64,000 nucleotides of DNA, taken from NCBI RefSeq assembly GCF_032229285.1, contig NZ_CP135084.1, positions 1 through 64,000 on the forward strand, in the 5' to 3' direction. The position numbers were made by a program, and so were the translations under genes. Position 1 is the first letter of the stretch; each line of letters starts with the position of its first letter. Positions 30,087 to 38,486 of the stretch are shown in pieces. The notes beneath the pieces are model-generated. The model saw only the letters and a list, made by a program, of their open reading frames with translations, ran no database searches and had not been told where the DNA came from. This DNA comes from Rheinheimera sp. MMS21-TC3. Lineage in GTDB: Bacteria; Pseudomonadota; Gammaproteobacteria; Enterobacterales; Alteromonadaceae.

Positions 30087-31100
30087 TTATCGGAGCGATA
30101 GCTGCAAGACGCTGGCGATGACACACCATAGTACTACAATGAGCGGAGATACTCGCCGCACAGCAAGCATACCGAACGCGACCACCACAATAGCCAGATC
30201 TGCCGAGCGGGTTATGCCAGATGTGAAGATGGGGCTATAAAGGGCGGCTGCTAATAGACCTACAACTGCCGCATTAGCCCCGGCAATGGCTCGGCCAGCC
30301 GTCGGATGGCGTGAAACAGCACCCCAGAATGGAAGAACGCCAGCGACCAAAAGGCCACCCGGCAGAAAAATAAAAACTAACGCCGTAGCTGCCATAAGGT
30401 ACGGATTTTCTAAAGGCGATAATATCGCACCTAGGTAGGCTGAAAAAGCAAACATGGACCCGGGAATTGCCTGAGATGCACCGTAGCCAGACAAAAACTG
30501 CTCTGGAGCGACCCAGCCAGTCGAAACGACAGAATCTTGGAGCAAGGGAAGGACTACATGACCGCCGCCGAATACCAATGCACCTGCTCGATAAAACGCC
30601 TCCGCAACAGATGCGAAATCCGGCCTCCTCGTTGCAATAAACGGCAAGCCAAACAGTAAACCTACAAAAAGCACAAGCAGTATCGCGCCGACGCGTGGGC
30701 CGTAGAAAATTTGAAACCCCTTATCGTTTTCTGGTGCAGTTATCTCTCGTATAAAATACGCGCCAATAACAGCAGCCACTATAACGACAGCAAGTTGAGC
30801 AAAAGCAGAAGACGCGAGCAATAACGCCGCTGCTGACAACACAGCAATAGTTCTTCTTAGCGCATCAGGGCACAACTGCTTGGACATACCTAAAACGGCA
30901 TCAGCGACCACAGCGCAAACTACAAGCTTTAAACCATGCACTGCAGCGTCTCCCATGGCGCCATTAAGTAACGGCATAGCGGCAGCGAAGGCTACAAGCA
31001 GAAGCGCTGACGGCAGGGTGAAAGCGACAAAGGCAGCGAACGCACCGAGCCAACCGGCACTGAAAAACACCAAATAACCTAAGGTATTTTCCCCCCAAGG
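30087..31100 (-). pseudogene. chrA: 5'-truncated chromate transporter chrA
   Basis: C-terminal three quarters of a ChrA proton/chromate antiporter: AGWLGAFAAFVAFTLPSALLLVAFA, GGGHVVLPLLQDSVV, AIPGSMFAFSAYLGAI, FLPGGLLVAGVLPFWG. The conserved ChrA N-terminus (first helices, FGGP and the Gln/Pro-Gly loop) is absent. Upstream of about 31100 the frame turns into unrelated residues overlapping a cassette-like gene in another frame. GC is visibly higher than in neighbours, suggesting transfer. The open frame continues to 31154 by chance. Not expected to be functional. The junction position is approximate. Confidence 0.8.
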
Positions 31101-31266
31101 TTTCACCAATACCCTCCAAATGGTAAGAAGTAATTGCGGCGATACAATCTTCAATGTTATCCATTGCAGCAGCGATCTGATGCCACTCTTTTGGGGAGAC
31201 TTCTCGGCTTGTTACATCATACAATGCGTCACGTAATAAAGTGAGTTTGACAACAATATCGGGCAT
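31085..31266 (-). pseudogene. Truncated distal cassette gene fused to chrA
   Basis: An open frame starts at ATG 31264-31266 with AGAGGA just upstream and reads MPDIVVKLTLLRDALYDVTS... for about 60 residues, with helical, soluble composition. It then runs out of its natural sequence into chrA DNA, where it reads through in the wrong frame to 30964. It lies right where the gene of the outermost integron cassette should be, but no attC follows it on the left. I infer a cassette cut by a deletion or recombination. Family unknown. Confidence 0.55.
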
Positions 31267-31272
31267 AACTTC

Positions 31273-31350
31273 CTCTAACGCCCGCCACACACGCGAGCAA
31301 CTTGTTGCGAGTCGAGCGCCGAAGGCGCGTTGTGCTGGCGATTGTTAGGC
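31273..31350 (-). repeat. attC site 1 (78 bp)
   Basis: Boxes CTCTAAC and GTTAGGC. Inner arms GCGAGCAACTTGTTGCGAG are those of family II. Belongs to the 31345-31713 cassette; the gene's TAA lies in the right box. Outermost intact site of the array. Confidence 0.93.
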
Positions 31351-31713
31351 ATGGCCATTTTTACTAATTTGATTTTTAAAGCGATTAATAAGAATAACAG
31401 CTAACCCAATTGCAAAAATGAATGAGCCCACCAGAGCGAATCTTAGATTTAACGATGTTGATGAAAAAATATTGAAATATGTAGATACTGAAAGGCCAAA
31501 GGTGCTAATAACTCCACCAATTATTTTATATGTTTTAAATTCTTTATTGGAGCCACTTGTTGCTTGGGTTACTTTTACCAATGGCACTAAAGACAATGCC
31601 AATATTAATGTCAGTAAAGCAGTCATAATAGAGTTGCCCAACCACCAACGGAAAGTAACGCCTGCAATAGTCAAAACAAAAACTGACAATAACCATGGAT
31701 TAATATTTTTCAT
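31345..31713 (-). CDS. Four-helix membrane protein (cassette)
   Basis: 122 residues with four predicted membrane segments, starting MKNINPWLLSVFVLTIAG and ending in a basic tail (INRFKNQISKNGHA). The stop codon is supplied by the attC right box. A good site (AAGAGG) lies before the ATG. No family recognised. Confidence 0.75.
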   Translation of the reverse strand: MKNINPWLLSVFVLTIAGVTFRWWLGNSIMTALLTLILALSLVPLVKVTQATSGSNKEFKTYKIIGGVISTFGLSVSTYFNIFSSTSLNLRFALVGSFIFAIGLAVILINRFKNQISKNGHA

Positions 31714-31729
31714 ACTGTTTACCTCTTAC

Positions 31730-31820
31730 GCCTAACGCCCAAATTTAGCGCGGAAAGCCGCGCAGCGGGTTGACGTCGCAGCTAGCGCTTTTTGCTGGCG
31801 ATAAAATTTTTTTGTTATAT
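31730..31820 (-). repeat. attC site 2 (91 bp)
   Basis: Boxes GCCTAAC and GTTATAT. Family I, inner arm GCGCGGAAAGCCGCGCAG. Carries the TAA of the 31815-32553 gene. Confidence 0.95.
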
Positions 31821-32553
31821 TTCAAATCTACGGAGCTCAAACTCAAAATTATCGTCAACCTTGATACGCTTAACCAGATTTGCTCTATCAGGCCGATATT
31901 TTCTCCAATCCCATTCGCCATCTAAGAGTACGATATTAGTAAGTCCAAATTTCTGCAAGTCAGCCAACGAGTAGTCATACCCAACCGCTCCCTTGCCCAA
32001 AAAATTCTGAATATAATCCCAGAAATTAAATTTGGTCTGACCATAGATGGTAACTAGATTTATCAATGCCGATATCTGAATAAAATTTAGTTTCCTGCTT
32101 CCGCATTAAAGTTATGTGAGTATTAAACATGTCGACAAATTCTTCTTCAACATCCCAATCGGATTGCCAAGCGCTCCCATGCCATACCAAAACCGAGTCT
32201 TTTCTTAAGTACTTTGTATGAGCAGCTGGAAATACGTAGTTTGCACAAGATGATGCACATACGCCATTAACTTCAACATCCAACTTGTTATCTTTGACCC
32301 AACGCCCTAAATCCATCCCCGCACCTATCTCACCGCCATTGCTGGTTATAACAAGACGACTTGGTTTTAATTCAGCATCATTAAGTAATGAGAAAATTGC
32401 GTTATTTGAAGCCTCAGTTATTTTGCCCTGATAAATGAGATTTCCGTTTTTGATACCAACATAAATTTCAGCATTTTGGCTACTTTCACCAGCATTATTT
32501 AAACTAGTACAACCAACGACCAGAAAAGAAAAAACTAAAACTAAATGCTTCAC
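31815..32553 (-). CDS. Periplasmic ClpP/crotonase-like lipoprotein, one frameshift (cassette)
   Basis: About 245 residues. The start is taken as GTG at 32551-32553 because AAGGAGG lies 5 nt upstream; this gives MKHLVLVFSFLVVGC, a lipoprotein signal. The domain ITSNGGEIGAGMDLGRWVK...GVCASSCANYVFPAAH matches periplasmic proteins with a ClpP-like fold; the Ser of ASSCANY is the candidate nucleophile. The frame changes near 32050 (IDKS then LVTIYGQTKF), and the rest reads to TAA in the attC. Either a one-base insertion or a two-base deletion would explain it; whether it is real is unclear. Confidence 0.7.
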
Positions 32554-32567
32554 CAATCCTCCTTGAA

Positions 32568-32654
32568 ATATAACGCAAAGCACACGGGCGGAAAAACGCG
32601 CTAGCGTTTGACGTCCCAGCAGCCACAGGCTGAGAGTGTTGCGTATTGTTATGT
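32568..32654 (-). repeat. attC site 3 (87 bp)
   Basis: Boxes ATATAAC and GTTATGT. Family III (GCAAAGCAC ... GGGCGGAA ... TCCCAGC). Carries the TAA of the 32649-32921 gene. Confidence 0.92.
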
Positions 32655-32921
32655 TTTTGAACGCTGCGCATTAGCTTTGTTATCTAAGATATTTAAGAGC
32701 TCTTCGTACTTTGGCCCAGGGCCAAACTGAGGTAGTCCGATAGCCAAGACAACAGCTCCGAATGCTAAATAAACAATATATTCAGCAACAACCACACCTG
32801 TTGCCATTAAGGTAATACCGCATAGCATGACAACAATCAGCAAAACTCTGAATAATGTTGCAGTCTTAATCTTTTTTTTAGCACCGGCTATAACTGCCAG
32901 TTCTTTGTCACTAAATTCCAT
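32649..32921 (-). CDS. Small two-helix membrane protein (cassette)
   Basis: 90 residues from MEFSDKELAVIAGAKKKIK. Two adjacent hydrophobic helices (LLIVVMLCGITLMATGVVV and YIVYLAFGAVVLAIGL), then a soluble tail. The frame extends upstream into the next attC, so the internal ATG at 32921 is taken as start. Function unknown. Confidence 0.7.
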   Translation of the reverse strand: MEFSDKELAVIAGAKKKIKTATLFRVLLIVVMLCGITLMATGVVVAEYIVYLAFGAVVLAIGLPQFGPGPKYEELLNILDNKANAQRSKT

Positions 32922-32939
32922 CGTTAAACCTTTTTTAAA

Positions 32940-33010
32940 ACATAACGCTTTACTCACCGGAAAATTGGGAGCGCAGCGAGTAATTTTTCCGGTGCAGTAA
33001 TTTGTTAGCA
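32940..33010 (-). repeat. attC site 4 (71 bp)
   Basis: Boxes ACATAAC and GTTAGCA; arms CACCGGAAAA and TTTTTCCGGTG. Belongs to the amidohydrolase cassette. The 148 nt between this site and the gene stop at 33159 hold nothing I can identify. Confidence 0.9.
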
Positions 33011-33158
33011 GCAAAAGCCTACTTTCGCAGCTTACCGCTATGGGTGACAAAAAACCAATTGCACCAATCATTTAAAACTTAACCAGTCACGGAGTATCCA
33101 GAATATTTCAGCCTGCATTCAAATTTTATGCTGCATAGAATATTGGGTTCATAAAATG

Positions 33159-34628
33159 TCACGCGGACAATTTCATTTCAACCACGCGTACCAGCGAACG
33201 AAAGAACACTTCCACTTTTGAACTTCTCGCTGCATCTTTCATGGCTGCAAGTTTCTGCTCATCCAGCCAATGCCCACCGATCATGACACCGACAGGGTAT
33301 TCCACGACACCCACATCAGTTAACGGATCTTTAGCGAGCAAGACCAGATTGGCACGATAATCCGGCAAGATCAGGCCGGTTTTTTCGAAACCCAGTACTT
33401 CAGCGTTACGCCGGGTGGCTGAGGTTAAGGCTTCAAACGGTGATAAGCCTGCAGCGACCAGTAGCTCAAGCTCACGCGCGATAGATTCGCCGGGAATAAT
33501 GCCAAAACTACCGCTATCCGTTCCGGTTAACAAAGGCACGCTGGCTTGATGCAATAGCCACGTCGCTTTTAGAAAAAATTCGGCGTGCGGTGCTTCATAA
33601 CCCGAGGGGTCCATTTCACTCCAAAATTGCTGTGCGCCACTTGAAAACCAGGTGACCAACGGGTTAATCATGTCACTGCCGGGTCTGGTTAAATACGTGC
33701 CTTTGCTCTGTGCAATTAAAACCAGCCGCTTATGCGCAAGCAGTGTTGGTGTAACAGCCTCGCCCGAATGTGCCAGTGTTTTGGCCAGTGCAGCCATTTT
33801 TTCTTGCGAAAGATTATCCCTCAAGCCATGCCAAACGATAGTTTCGATATGCTCAAGCGTGGTTAATCCCTTTCCCAGCGAAGCCTCCCAAGGGATCTCG
33901 AACGATTTCTCGCGCGGCATACCTGCTTTGCGCTCACCTTCTGGCGAATGACCGCTTACCGTCATCCCCAAAAGCGCCGCTTCTTCGAGAATGGCAGCAA
34001 AAGCTTCAGGCGTTAGGTTGGAATACACTTTGACATGCCGATATCCAGCACTGTGCTGGTTACGGACAGCGACACGCGCTTGCTCAGCGGTGTTCACTGT
34101 CGTTTGTAAAACCAATTCGTTGGGCCCATAGCTATTCAAAATAGGGCCCGTTGTTAGTATATCTGGCGCTAAAAGCCGCCCTTTAGCTTTTTGTTCAATG
34201 ACACGAAGATGAAACGGATAGCCCGACATATTGCGAACACCGGTAACCCCATGAGCCAGATAAACCGCCAGCTCTGTTTCGTCATTCAGATGAATATGGG
34301 CGTCTATAAGCCCTGGCATCAGTGTCTTGCCTTGCCCATCAATTACCAGCACACCCTCGGGTGCCGCAACTTCATCTGCAGCACCAATGCTGGTGATGCG
34401 ATCCCCCATCACCAGCACAGCTTGCATGTTTGACGATACCGAACTTGCATCAACCATGGATAGCACACGAACATTGTTAAAAAGCACCCCGATGGGTTTA
34501 GCGTGATTGGGCTTCAGCGCAATAGGGAGTTGATTGACGATAAACCACAGCCATATCGTGAAACCAGCCAAAACGATGCCAAGCATGACTACGACTCGCT
34601 TCAGCCACTGTTTTACAATTTTTGTCAT
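33159..34628 (-). CDS. Amidohydrolase-family metal-dependent hydrolase (cassette)
   Basis: 489 residues, unusually large for a cassette gene. N-terminal membrane anchor or signal (VVVMLGIVLAGFTIWLWFIV), then the amidohydrolase metal site DAHIHLND, the Lys in YRHVKVYSN, His in VSGHSPEG and TLEHIET, and the final Asp in LLTGTDSG. The composite NLVLLAKDPL end matches imidazolonepropionase-like hydrolases. Start at MTKIVKQWLKR (34628). Higher GC than the neighbouring cassettes suggests a different donor. Substrate unknown. Confidence 0.85.
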   Translation of the reverse strand: MTKIVKQWLKRVVVMLGIVLAGFTIWLWFIVNQLPIALKPNHAKPIGVLFNNVRVLSMVDASSVSSNMQAVLVMGDRITSIGAADEVAAPEGVLVIDGQGKTLMPGLIDAHIHLNDETELAVYLAHGVTGVRNMSGYPFHLRVIEQKAKGRLLAPDILTTGPILNSYGPNELVLQTTVNTAEQARVAVRNQHSAGYRHVKVYSNLTPEAFAAILEEAALLGMTVSGHSPEGERKAGMPREKSFEIPWEASLGKGLTTLEHIETIVWHGLRDNLSQEKMAALAKTLAHSGEAVTPTLLAHKRLVLIAQSKGTYLTRPGSDMINPLVTWFSSGAQQFWSEMDPSGYEAPHAEFFLKATWLLHQASVPLLTGTDSGSFGIIPGESIARELELLVAAGLSPFEALTSATRRNAEVLGFEKTGLILPDYRANLVLLAKDPLTDVGVVEYPVGVMIGGHWLDEQKLAAMKDAARSSKVEVFFRSLVRVVEMKLSA

Positions 34629-34667
34629 CAAACTAAATTCCCTTTGCTGCGAAGTTATTGTGATAGC

Positions 34668-34745
34668 TGCTAACGCCGTGCGCATGTGCGCGAACTTGTG
34701 AGCGTCACAGGGGCCGCAGGCCCCGAATGCCGCACTTTGTTAGAA
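34668..34745 (-). repeat. attC site 5 (78 bp)
   Basis: Boxes TGCTAAC and GTTAGAA; family VI (GCGCGAACTTGTGAGCGTC, GGGGCC..GGCCCC). Belongs to the XRE-regulator cassette. Confidence 0.9.
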
Positions 34746-34746
34746 C

Positions 34747-35172
34747 TTACTCTGTTACCTCACGTTGCAACAAAGCAAGTAAATTACCTGTTTTACCTGA
34801 CCAAACACCTTGGGTTAATTCAGGGCTTAGAATTTGAATTAACAGCCAGCCGTCTTGGCCTTCTTTATTTAAGATTGCCTCAAAATCTGGTAATTCCTGC
34901 TTTTTTAGACCAGACAGGAAGCCATCTTTGCTTTGAATTTCAAGCGTTTTATATTCAAACTTTTTCATTTTTAGTATTTCCTGTGGTTCTAGATCAGAAA
35001 TAGGTATATCAAACGCAGCAGCTAAAGCCTTTTTAGTTTGCAACGATGCTGAGGCCTCTTTCTCAATACGTTGTATGGTTCTCAGGTTTACACCGGCAGC
35101 TAAAGCCAATTCTTCTTGTGACCATGACTGCCTGTTCCGAAGCTCAAGAACCAATCCTGCATTTATTTTCAT
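34747..35172 (-). CDS. XRE-family HTH protein with C-terminal extension (cassette)
   Basis: 141 residues from MKINAGLVLELRNRQSWSQ. The HTH is WSQEELALAAGVNLRTIQRIEKE, followed by a dimer-helix-like stretch. The second half (MKKFEYKTLEIQSKDGFLSG...EGQDGWLLIQIL) looks like a small domain found alone in DUF4177-type proteins. The frame runs further upstream, but the HTH proteins of this type start here. The 128 nt between the start and the next attC show no other gene. Role as regulator inferred. Confidence 0.78.
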   Translation of the reverse strand: MKINAGLVLELRNRQSWSQEELALAAGVNLRTIQRIEKEASASLQTKKALAAAFDIPISDLEPQEILKMKKFEYKTLEIQSKDGFLSGLKKQELPDFEAILNKEGQDGWLLIQILSPELTQGVWSGKTGNLLALLQREVTE

Positions 35173-35300
35173 ACGTATCCATAATCTATTTGTTGGTGAG
35201 GCAACTTCATGCTCTACCAAAAGTCAGGAAACTTTTACGACTAAACAGCGATAAAAGGGTGACAACTATACGACACTTCTACGACAGTGCTGCTTTTTTG

Positions 35301-35399
35301 TTCTAACGCGTTGCTAATGGGTTGCCGCAGCGTAGCGTAGGCAGTCCAGTGGAGACCACGCTGTTTGTGGCAGGAACGAAATTTAGCAATTTGTTATAA
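35301..35399 (-). repeat. attC site 6 (99 bp)
   Basis: Boxes TTCTAAC and GTTATAA. Family IV (GCCGCAGCGTAGCGTAGGC). Carries the TAA of the 35394-35630 gene. Confidence 0.92.
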
Positions 35400-35630
35400 C
35401 TGATTACGTTGATATTCACTCCAGACTAAATCTGAACTCTCAGCTTTGCGCGCACACTGAACTTTACGACCAGCTTGCTCCATGATAGATCCGGCAGAGT
35501 ACTCTACATCTGCATAATAGCAATACTTAGAATAATCTACTGCCTTTACGTCGGTAGTATCGTTAGTTGTTTCTGCATTAACAGTTATAGTAACCAGTAA
35601 TGACGCAAGCCCAAGAAGTAATCCTTTCAT
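35394..35630 (-). CDS. DUF1496-like small secreted protein (cassette)
   Basis: 78 residues: signal peptide MKGLLLGLASLLVTITVNA, then YCYYADVEYSAGSIMEQAGRKVQCAR. The CYY...YS.G....Q.....C spacing is that of DUF1496 proteins, small periplasmic proteins of unknown role common in Vibrio and relatives. The stop is provided by the attC. Confidence 0.75.
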   Translation of the reverse strand: MKGLLLGLASLLVTITVNAETTNDTTDVKAVDYSKYCYYADVEYSAGSIMEQAGRKVQCARKAESSDLVWSEYQRNQL

Positions 35631-35679
35631 TTTATTGTATCCTTAGTTCGTTTAATGATTAAGCTGATGTTGACTGTAG

Positions 35680-35757
35680 TTATAACGCCCCGCGCATGCG
35701 CGCGAACTTGTGAGCGTCGCAGGGGCCGTAGGCCCCGAATGACGCGGCTTGTTAAAT
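35680..35757 (-). repeat. attC site 7 (78 bp)
   Basis: Boxes TTATAAC and GTTAAAT; family VI, close to site 5. Belongs to the 35762-36073 cassette. Confidence 0.9.
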
Positions 35758-35761
35758 TGCA

Positions 35762-36073
35762 TTACTTCGCAACCTTTTTGTACAGATTGTCGAAATGCTC
35801 ATTTGCTTCTTTGGAATTTAAAATTTGACGCTCTTCGGCTTTTTGAGTGTTGTATTCCAATAACTTTTGAATAAAAACATCAAAAAAGCCAAGCGGCAAA
35901 ACTAGGGAAATTACGACAGAAATAACTATTAACTCCCCCAACCAGTCAGGAAAAAAGAAATACGATAGTACAACCAATAAAGCCAAGACGATTTTAAGAA
36001 ATTTTACCCAACCACAGAGCTTCAAAGCTGATTGAATATCACTTTCAAGCTGCACATATTTCAAATCAGGCAC
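35762..36073 (-). CDS. Membrane protein with soluble tail (cassette)
   Basis: 103 residues: soluble start MPDLKYVQLESDIQSALKLC, two helices (FLKIVLALLVVLSYFFFPDW and LIVISVVISLVLPLGFF) and a charged coiled tail. Function unknown. Confidence 0.7.
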   Translation of the reverse strand: MPDLKYVQLESDIQSALKLCGWVKFLKIVLALLVVLSYFFFPDWLGELIVISVVISLVLPLGFFDVFIQKLLEYNTQKAEERQILNSKEANEHFDNLYKKVAK

Positions 36074-36089
36074 TTGTCACTCCGTTGCA

Positions 36090-36170
36090 ATTTAACGCCC
36101 GCCACAAACGCGAGCAACTTGTTGCGAGTCGAGCGCCCAACGGGCGCGTTTTTGATGGCGCTTGTTATAT
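36090..36170 (-). repeat. attC site 8 (81 bp)
   Basis: Boxes ATTTAAC and GTTATAT; family II. Carries the TAA of the 36165-36479 gene. Confidence 0.93.
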
Positions 36171-36479
36171 GCCGGGCTCAATTTTTAAGTACCTATTTTT
36201 GCCCAAAGAAATGTAATAAAGCGGCAGAAATATAGATTTAAAAAAGTTAGAACCAAAGGCGTTTTTCACTACAATTTTTCCAGTACGAATATCACTAACA
36301 TTAAACTCAGGACTTGAACACCAATCGATAGAAGCCTTCAGCGTTTTACTACCTTCAGGCAGCGTTATTTTTTGTGTTGTTCCGCGTTTTATAACAGCTA
36401 CTTCTTTACCATCTACCAGCAAACGATAGTCACGAGCCATGTCTGCAAATTGCTTTGGTCTAGTTACTTCGATTTCCAT
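36165..36479 (-). CDS. Small beta-rich protein (cassette)
   Basis: 104 residues: MEIEVTRPKQFADMARDYRLLVDGKEVAVIKRGTTQKI... A beta-sandwich-like pattern (short strands, GTTQKITLPEGSKTLKASIDWCSSPEF), followed by one hydrophobic stretch near the end (FFKSIFLPLYYISLG). No signal peptide. Function unknown. Confidence 0.72.
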   Translation of the reverse strand: MEIEVTRPKQFADMARDYRLLVDGKEVAVIKRGTTQKITLPEGSKTLKASIDWCSSPEFNVSDIRTGKIVVKNAFGSNFFKSIFLPLYYISLGKNRYLKIEPGI

Positions 36480-36494
36480 TTCAACCTCGTAGGC

Positions 36495-36582
36495 ATATAA
36501 CGCAAAGCACAGGGGCGGAAGAACGCGTCAGCGGTTTTGCGTCCCAGCGGCCGCAGGCCGCGACTGATGCGCCTTGTTATGA
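36495..36582 (-). repeat. attC site 9 (88 bp)
   Basis: Boxes ATATAAC and GTTATGA; family III. Belongs to the 36607-36804 cassette. Confidence 0.92.
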
Positions 36583-36606
36583 GTTTTTGTTGCCAATCTA
36601 AAATCA

Positions 36607-36804
36607 TTATTTTTCCTTGCACTGATAATTCTTGAGCAAAATATAACCGACAAACAACACTGTAAGTAGAACAAAGCTTGAGATCATTAAGGCAAAATCA
36701 CGTTTTTCTACGTTTATAAATGTAAGGGCAACTAATGGAAGGCAGTAAATCAAGATTTCGGTGATTGCCACTCTAAACCAAGATTTTTGCTTTGAGTTAC
36801 TCAT
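36607..36804 (-). CDS. Small two-helix membrane protein (cassette)
   Basis: 65 residues from MSNSKQKSWFRVAITEIL: two membrane helices and a Lys/Glu tail. The start at 36804 has GGAG upstream; the longer frame reaches into the next attC. Function unknown. Confidence 0.65.
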   Translation of the reverse strand: MSNSKQKSWFRVAITEILIYCLPLVALTFINVEKRDFALMISSFVLLTVLFVGYILLKNYQCKEK

Positions 36805-36818
36805 GAACACTCCTCTAT

Positions 36819-36919
36819 TCATAACGCCCTGTTAACAGGCAATAAAATAGTTGGTTAAAATAAGCGACGAAGGAGCAAAAACCAACTGTTTTTTGTCCTT
36901 GTTTAACAGCTTGTTAGAG
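36819..36919 (-). repeat. attC site 10 (101 bp)
   Basis: Boxes TCATAAC and GTTAGAG. VCR-like family V with AGTTGGTTAAAATAAG and its counterpart AACCAACTG. Belongs to the trypsin-like cassette. Confidence 0.9.
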
Positions 36920-36924
36920 GAATA

Positions 36925-37671
36925 CTACTCCATAGATTTTTCTATCCATTTTTTGAAATATGAAATGCGAGAGTAGTTTTCAATTACCCCATATTTAGCT
37001 TCTTGCCATTCTGTTGGTTCTGCATTTTGCCATGAACTAACGCCCACAATATAAAGTCGATTATTCATCTTAAGTAGTGCTGGTCCACCAGAGTCCCCTG
37101 GACCACTAATACCCTCTAATGCCAAAGAGTCTTGTTCACTATCAAACTTAAACCGAACCCACTGCCCAGAAGTTTCCGTGACAACATTTTGTGCAGCCCT
37201 TAAACGATCATCAGCACCGACAACTCCTACTTCACCAGTACCAAAGTCCCCGCGACCGATAAACGTCAAAGTTTTATGAAGTTCATCCTCTTTGTCATAT
37301 AAAGCGACAGTTTCACTATTAGGGATAGTCGATTGTAACTGGACAAGAGCGATATCATTTGGAAATTGCTTATCTTTCCAGTCTGGATGTTTAACAACTT
37401 TCTTTATTTTGTAGTAAGAATCTTTGAATCTGACTTTTCCATCAATTAACAAATAATTGGCAACATGAGCAGCGGTAATTACCCAATCTTCGGCAATTAG
37501 AGTCCCTGTTCCTTCGACAATTTCTTTATCTTTATAATTTCCGTAAAAGGTAACTATCGATTTATTATCCTTGGCAAATTCTAAATATTTAGACTCATCT
37601 ACATCATGTCTCATTATTATTGCACTTGATGGAAATGATAAAACAAATAGGATTAAGAAACTCCATTTCAT
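36925..37671 (-). CDS. Secreted trypsin-like serine protease (cassette)
   Basis: 248 residues. Signal peptide MKWSFLILFVLSFPSSA, catalytic triad in ITAAHVANY (His), PNDIALVQL (Asp) and GPGDSGGPAL (Ser), all in S1 order. IVGVSSW follows as usual. Start at 37671 chosen for AGAGGA upstream. A whole, apparently active S1 protease in a single cassette. Target unknown. Confidence 0.88.
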   Translation of the reverse strand: MKWSFLILFVLSFPSSAIIMRHDVDESKYLEFAKDNKSIVTFYGNYKDKEIVEGTGTLIAEDWVITAAHVANYLLIDGKVRFKDSYYKIKKVVKHPDWKDKQFPNDIALVQLQSTIPNSETVALYDKEDELHKTLTFIGRGDFGTGEVGVVGADDRLRAAQNVVTETSGQWVRFKFDSEQDSLALEGISGPGDSGGPALLKMNNRLYIVGVSSWQNAEPTEWQEAKYGVIENYSRISYFKKWIEKSME

Positions 37672-37680
37672 GAATGATTC

Positions 37681-37752
37681 CTCTAACGCCGCGCTCTGCG
37701 GCAAATTTGGAGCGCAGCGGAAAATTTGTCCGCCAGCAGCGCCTTGTTATGC
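37681..37752 (-). repeat. attC site 11 (72 bp)
   Basis: Boxes CTCTAAC and GTTATGC; arms CTGCGGCAAATT and AATTTGTCCGCCAG. Belongs to the 37756-38421 cassette. Confidence 0.9.
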
Positions 37753-37755
37753 GAG

Positions 37756-38421
37756 CTAATAGTTACAGCTATAGTTCTCTGGCATTTTAATAGCGTAGTC
37801 ATATTCATTGGGTTTCTCGAAGTCTAGACGAGCTATCGTTTGAGATATTAAAAATTCGAAAACGGCTCTATCCGTGCAACCTTCTTCATATGAGGAGGCA
37901 AAGCTGAACATTATTTTCTGCTCGTTCTGTACGTTGAACCAATTTGCAGAGAAGTAATACCCAGTTAAGTAACCTGTTTTAGTAGAATAACCCGTGACCC
38001 CAAAGGTCTTTTGTTTATTCTCAGTACAATTAACCGAGTTTCCCCATCCTGTACAATTCACAGTGGAATTACCGCTATCAACTAAACCGTAGTTCGCACC
38101 TGAGTATTGGTAGGAATCAGATTTCTTTGAAACATTAATAATAACTGCTATATCAACAGGTGCATTCAGGTTTGGTATTTCTGTATAGGAGTGCACATTG
38201 ATAAACCCCCTTTGCTTCAAGGCCTCAACGACTTGAGTTACATAATATTTTGATTCCAAGCTATTACCCTGCTCGGAAACCAATACAGCCACTCTTTTAT
38301 CTCTTGTGAATGAGAAATCAGGATCGACCTGAGAAGAGTAACTGGCGTCCATTACTTTATTGGTTGCACATCCACTCATAATTATAAGGGTGAGTAAAAG
38401 AAGGGCATTCCTAATCAGCAT
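37756..38421 (-). CDS. Lipoprotein, DUF4136-like (cassette)
   Basis: 221 residues from MLIRNALLLLTLIIMSGC, a lipobox signal. FTRDKRVAVLVSEQGNSLESKYYVTQVVEALKQRGF resembles DUF4136-type periplasmic lipoproteins, but that call is weak. A Gly/Ser/Tyr-rich middle and four Cys follow. The start at 38421 has GGAGAA upstream. Confidence 0.65.
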   Translation of the reverse strand: MLIRNALLLLTLIIMSGCATNKVMDASYSSQVDPDFSFTRDKRVAVLVSEQGNSLESKYYVTQVVEALKQRGFINVHSYTEIPNLNAPVDIAVIINVSKKSDSYQYSGANYGLVDSGNSTVNCTGWGNSVNCTENKQKTFGVTGYSTKTGYLTGYYFSANWFNVQNEQKIMFSFASSYEEGCTDRAVFEFLISQTIARLDFEKPNEYDYAIKMPENYSCNY

Positions 38422-38438
38422 GAAATTCTCCATTGTTC

Positions 38439-38486
38439 GCATAACGCCGCATTCAGCGGCTTGTCCGCTGCAATGCTTTGTTAGTG
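38439..38486 (-). repeat. attC site 12 (48 bp, shortest)
   Basis: Boxes GCATAAC and GTTAGTG with arms GCATTCAGCGG and CCGCTGCAATGC. Shortest site of the array. Carries the TAA of the 38481-39005 gene. Confidence 0.85.

Noticed and set aside
31815..32066. Separate small gene in front of attC site 2
   Set aside because: It continues the ClpP-like lipoprotein in a shifted frame, so it is better read as the C-terminal part of that gene.
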